Shown piece after piece: positions 59,991 to 64,000 of a DNA stretch of 64,000 bases; position 1 is the stretch's first letter, and the number at the start of each line of letters is the position of its first letter. Origin of the DNA: an uncultured Acidobacteriaceae bacterium (GTDB lineage: Bacteria > Acidobacteriota > Terriglobia > Terriglobales > Acidobacteriaceae); contig CAIMKZ010000048.1 of assembly GCA_903842065.1 (NCBI GenBank), forward strand, positions 62,001-126,000, written 5' to 3'. The notes beneath the pieces were generated by a model. The model was not told where the DNA came from, made no database searches, and saw only the letters and a program-made list of their open reading frames with translations. The translations under genes were made by a program, and so were the position numbers.

Positions 59991-60028
59991 TGGGGTCCAC
60001 CTCCGCCGCCCTTTACACTGAAAGAGCC

Positions 60029-62731
60029 ATGCAAAACCGAACTGGAAACGAAATCCGCGAGCTATTTCTGCGCTTTTTTGAGACGAAGGGCCACCGCCGG
60101 GTGCACTCCTCCTCGCTGGTGCCTGCCAACGACCCCACGCTGCTGTTCACCAACGCGGGCATGAACCAGTTCAAGGACCTCTTCCTTGGCGCCGAGAAGC
60201 GCGAGTACAGCCGCGCCACCACGTCGCAGAAGTGCGTCCGCGCCGGCGGCAAGCACAACGATCTTGAGAACGTCGGCTTCACCCGCCGCCACCACACGTT
60301 CTTTGAGATGCTGGGCAACTTCAGCTTTGGCGACTACTTCAAGCGCGATGCCATCAACTACGCCTGGGAGCTCATCACCAGCCCCGAGTGGATGGGAATC
60401 CCCAAGGACCGCCTCTACGTGACCATCTTCGAGGGCGACCCGGCCAACAACGTCCCCCGCGACGACGAGGCCGCCAACTACTGGATCGCGGCCGGCGTAC
60501 CAAAGGACCGCATCCACCAGTACGGGCTCAAGGACAACTTCTGGCAGATGGGCGAGACCGGCCCCTGCGGACCCTGCTCGGAAATCTTCTACGACATGGG
60601 CCTCGAAGCTGCCACAACCCCCGGCGTCGATCTGCCCTTTGGCAAGGACGATGCCCGCTACGTCGAGATCTGGAACCTGGTCTTCATGCAGTTCGACCGC
60701 TCGGCCGAGACCGGCGCGGACGGCAAGACCATCTACAAGCTCGCTCCTCTGCCCAAGCCCTGCGTCGATACCGGCATGGGCCTCGAGCGCGCCGCCTCGG
60801 TCATCCAGGGCAAGGCTTCGAACTTCGAGACCGACATCTTCACGCCGCTGATTGCCGCCGCCGCAGAGCTTACCGGCGCAGCCTATGACCTCCAGAACGC
60901 CAGCCTGCGCATTATTGCCGACCACGCCCGTGCCGCCACCTTCCTTATCTCCGACGGCGTCCTGCCCTCAAACGAAGGCCGCGGCTACGTCCTGCGCAAG
61001 ATCATGCGCCGCGCCATCCGCCACGGCCGTTTGATCGGCCAGGAAAAGCCCTTCCTCTGCCAGATGGTCTTCGCCGTCCGCGATCTGATGCAGGGTGCTT
61101 ATCCCGAACTCATCGATTCGGCCGCCCGCGTCGCCAAGGTCGTCGAGGCAGAGGAGCGCCAGTTCGACCGCGTCCTCAAGTCCGGCCTCACCCGTCTCCT
61201 CGAAGAGATGAAGGGCGACTTCACCGGCGACAAGGCCTTCCACCTCTACGAGACCTTCGGCCTACCTCTCGACTTCATGACCGATGCCGCCCTTGACGCC
61301 GGTGTCGCATTCGACATGGAAGGCTTCGAGGCCGCCCGCAACGAAGAGCAGGCCCGCGCCCGCGCAAGCTGGAAGGGTGGCTCGCAAAAATCCGCCTCCC
61401 CCGCCTTCCGCGATCTCGCCCCCACGGCCTTTGAAGGCTACCGCCAGCTCAACTCCACTAACTGCCAGGTCCTCGCCATCGTCAGCAACGGCGCAGGCGT
61501 ACCCGCTGCCAAGGCAGGCGACGAGGTTGAGGTTGTACTCGACCACACCAGCTTCTACGGCGACTCCGGCGGCCAGACCGGCGACACAGGCCTTCTCCTC
61601 ACCCCCGACGGCAATGCCACCATCGCCGAGGTCATCGGCTGCACGCTGCCGGTCCAGGGAGTCCGCGCCCACAAGGCTCTTCTCAAGCAGGGAATTGCAG
61701 TCGGCGACCACGTTACCACCGCTGTTGACGCCCCCCGCCGCGACGCCATTCGCCGCAACCACACCGGCACGCACCTGCTCCACGCCGCGCTGCGCGAGGT
61801 TCTCGGCACCCACGTCAAGCAGGCCGGCTCGGCCGTCCACCCCGATCGTCTCCGCTTCGACTTCTCCCATTTCACGCAGGTGGCCGATGAAGAGCTTGAG
61901 CAGATCGAGACCATCGTCAACCAGCAGGTGCTGGCTAACTCCCGCGTCGACACACTCGAAGACGTGCCCATCGACGTGGCCGTCAACGAGTATCACGCCA
62001 TGGCTCTCTTCGGCGAAAAGTACGGCGACAAGGTCCGGGTCGTAAAAGTCGCCGGCGGATTTTCGACCGAACTCTGCGGCGGAACCCACACCACCGCCAC
62101 TGGCGAGATCGGCCTCATCAAAGTTACGGCGGAGACCTCGGTCTCCTCCGGCGTGCGCCGCATCGAAGCCATCACCGGCCTCGGTTCGCTTTCGGCCTTC
62201 CGCACGAACGCCGAAGTCGCTCACATCGCCGCTCAGGTAGCCGGGCCGGCCACTGCCGACATCAGCCTCTCCGACTCCCTACGCGCACGGCTTGCCGGTC
62301 AGGAAGACGAGCTCAAGCGCCTCCGCCGCGAGCTCGAAGAGATGCGCATGAAGTCCGCCGCCGGCGGTCTCGACGAAGCCATCGCGGGCGCAGTCGAGGT
62401 CAAGGGCGTCAAGCTCATCCGCCACCGGGCTGACAATTTGGACCGCGGCCAGCTCCGCACCCTCGTCGACAACCTCCGCCAGAAGGCCGGCGAATCCGTC
62501 ATCGTCCTCGCTTCGGCACAGCCCGAGGGCAAGGTCGCAATCATCGCCGGAGTCACACCGGGCCTCGTCAAGCGCATCCAGGCCGGCAAGCTGGTCGGAG
62601 CGGTGGCCAAGCTGGTCGGCGGCTCCGGCGGCGGCAAGCCTGACATCGCCGAAGCCGGCGGCAAGGACCAGTCGCAGATCGACGCCGCGCTCAAGGCCGC
62701 GCCAACGATCCTCTGCGAGTTGCTAGGCTAA
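60029..62731 (+). CDS. alaS: Alanine--tRNA ligase
   Basis: [83 protein letters not shown]. Confidence 0.98.
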   Translation: MQNRTGNEIRELFLRFFETKGHRRVHSSSLVPANDPTLLFTNAGMNQFKDLFLGAEKREYSRATTSQKCVRAGGKHNDLENVGFTRRHHTFFEMLGNFSFGDYFKRDAINYAWELITSPEWMGIPKDRLYVTIFEGDPANNVPRDDEAANYWIAAGVPKDRIHQYGLKDNFWQMGETGPCGPCSEIFYDMGLEAATTPGVDLPFGKDDARYVEIWNLVFMQFDRSAETGADGKTIYKLAPLPKPCVDTGMGLERAASVIQGKASNFETDIFTPLIAAAAELTGAAYDLQNASLRIIADHARAATFLISDGVLPSNEGRGYVLRKIMRRAIRHGRLIGQEKPFLCQMVFAVRDLMQGAYPELIDSAARVAKVVEAEERQFDRVLKSGLTRLLEEMKGDFTGDKAFHLYETFGLPLDFMTDAALDAGVAFDMEGFEAARNEEQARARASWKGGSQKSASPAFRDLAPTAFEGYRQLNSTNCQVLAIVSNGAGVPAAKAGDEVEVVLDHTSFYGDSGGQTGDTGLLLTPDGNATIAEVIGCTLPVQGVRAHKALLKQGIAVGDHVTTAVDAPRRDAIRRNHTGTHLLHAALREVLGTHVKQAGSAVHPDRLRFDFSHFTQVADEELEQIETIVNQQVLANSRVDTLEDVPIDVAVNEYHAMALFGEKYGDKVRVVKVAGGFSTELCGGTHTTATGEIGLIKVTAETSVSSGVRRIEAITGLGSLSAFRTNAEVAHIAAQVAGPATADISLSDSLRARLAGQEDELKRLRRELEEMRMKSAAGGLDEAIAGAVEVKGVKLIRHRADNLDRGQLRTLVDNLRQKAGESVIVLASAQPEGKVAIIAGVTPGLVKRIQAGKLVGAVAKLVGGSGGGKPDIAEAGGKDQSQIDAALKAAPTILCELLG

Positions 62732-62766
62732 TCAAACCGACTCAGGCGCACATCGCCGCAAATAAC

Positions 62767-62798
62767 AAGGGCCGCTCCCCCAAGGGAGCGGCCCTTTT
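62767..62798 (+). terminator. Rho-independent terminator of alaS
   Basis: AAGGGCCGCTCCC / GGGAGCGGCCCTT followed by TTCA. Confidence 0.8.
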
Positions 62799-62813
62799 CA
62801 ATTGCCCGTCAGG

Positions 62814-63686
62814 CTATCTGAATCCGAAGCTATAGCCCACGCCGAACGAGACGATCGGGTAAAACGGATATGGGTTCAGGCTGTTTCTATACTTGATGAT
62901 CTGCGCGCTCAGGTTCTGTTGCGCGGTGGCGTTGGTTGCCATGTTCACGCAGGTGGAGCCGTTCGTTGCGGCATCGGACGAGGTCAGGCAGGCGTTTCCG
63001 CTCAGCGTCATGCCCAACTCCGGCACTCCGGTATACACAATGCCGAGTTCAACCGGGAACGACCAGTGCCCGCCGGTGCGCGAGATCAGGTTGCCCCAGC
63101 CGATCGTCGCAGTGGGCAGAAGTTGATTTCTGTTCAGGCCCAGGCTCGCGACTATGGTCAGGGGATTCACGGCGTCTGAGTAGTACTTCTGCGATCCCAG
63201 GGAAAACGAACTTCCTGGCGAGGCCGTTCCGTTGGCCATGATGAGGTTCTGGTTGTAGAACTGCATGCCCGGGCTTAGCCGCAAGCCGTGTCGCGACCAC
63301 GGGTAGTAGTCCAGCGCTACACCGCCCGTGGCAAAGTTCAGGTTGCCGTTGATGGCGATGCCGTTTGCGCCGCCGCTGCCATTTACGGTGATGTTGTTGA
63401 CGTTATAGGCAAACACGGTGCCGATGCCGCGAATGTTCAGGTTCTTGGTGGCGTTCACTGCGATCTGCGCGCTGACGCCCATCGTAGAGACGCCCCCGCT
63501 CACGCCGATGCGGGAGAAGGGCGGAATGCCGCCCTTTCGGTTGGGATTCTGGTATCCGATCAGGTTACCTCTGTGGTCCGGCTGCTGGGGGGCGGGGATG
63601 TCGGTGGCCGATGGTGTTATCTGAGCCACAAGCAGGGGCGCAGCACAAAAAACGCCGAGCACAAGACGGGAGAGAAGTCGTTGCAC
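62814..63686 (-). CDS. Outer-membrane beta-barrel hypothetical protein
   Basis: Signal peptide VQRLLSRLVLGVFCAAPLLVAQ with RBS GGAGG before GTG; ends SFGVGYSFGFR. Confidence 0.75.
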   Translation of the reverse strand: MQRLLSRLVLGVFCAAPLLVAQITPSATDIPAPQQPDHRGNLIGYQNPNRKGGIPPFSRIGVSGGVSTMGVSAQIAVNATKNLNIRGIGTVFAYNVNNITVNGSGGANGIAINGNLNFATGGVALDYYPWSRHGLRLSPGMQFYNQNLIMANGTASPGSSFSLGSQKYYSDAVNPLTIVASLGLNRNQLLPTATIGWGNLISRTGGHWSFPVELGIVYTGVPELGMTLSGNACLTSSDAATNGSTCVNMATNATAQQNLSAQIIKYRNSLNPYPFYPIVSFGVGYSFGFR

Positions 63687-63954
63687 GGGAAAGCCTCCGA
63701 TACAAGTTCGATATTCACGTATGCACCTGACCATGAAATCATCCTGGTCCGGTTTCCCCACCTCCGCCTGCTGGATGCAGCGGTGTCAAGGCAGCGCACA
63801 GTTAAATGAATCGTACAATGCTCTGCCGGATGAATTGGAAGTAATTGCCGGAGGAATCAATGCTGGCACCGGGCAGTCTTGCCTGACTTCCCGCCGGGGG
63901 GGGCGAAAGGTTCGCATTGTCCACCCTTGGCGTGGTCGGTTAAGCTTTAGGGTG

Positions 63955-64000
63955 ATGCGTCATACCAAAATAATCTCAATAGTTGCCAGCCTGCTGGCAG
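63955..64000 (+). CDS. Possible start of an exported protein, truncated by window end
   Basis: ATG CGT CAT ACC AAA ATA ATC TCA ATA GTT GCC AGC CTG CTG GCA: signal-peptide-like. Confidence 0.35.
   Translation, partial: MRHTKIISIVASLLA

Overview
GC-rich bacterial chromosome segment with an Acidobacteriota-like gene repertoire (inference from protein families; no search was run). No rRNA, tRNA, CRISPR array or transposase was recognised. Main blocks: (i) 3' part of a TonB-dependent receptor and a membrane-anchored ToxR-like regulator (2-3237); (ii) tannase-family enzyme, two orphan periplasmic binding proteins and an MFS carrier (3383-8320); (iii) a long co-directional catabolic cluster (8695-22975) whose first eight products nearly all carry Tat or Sec signals (tannase, two ACMSD-like amidohydrolases, cupin, MmgE/PrpD, cytochrome c, a carboxypeptidase-regulatory/cytochrome c/Vgb-like fusion, a NicX/M29-like protein), followed by signal-less LigI-like hydrolase, CMD, TIGR04076-like protein and CocE-like hydrolase, with an MFS transporter on the opposite strand; (iv) sdaA, an mnmG with an in-frame repeat/palindrome insertion, and a chemotaxis receptor; (v) a Crp/Fnr regulator divergent from a porin-cytochrome electron conduit (decahaem MtrA/DmsE-like, MtrB/PioB-like, two monohaem cytochromes, NapC/NirT-like multihaem protein; 33521-40260); (vi) a giant S53-like protein with 13 Ig-like repeats that appears to lack its catalytic residues; (vii) housekeeping genes rmuC, acpP, fabF, prfA, prmC, ndk, alaS and a xanthine dehydrogenase-type operon. 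Best candidates for undescribed biology: the exported catabolic pathway (iii), the electron conduit (v), the in-frame palindromic insertion in mnmG, and two apparent pseudo-hydrolases.
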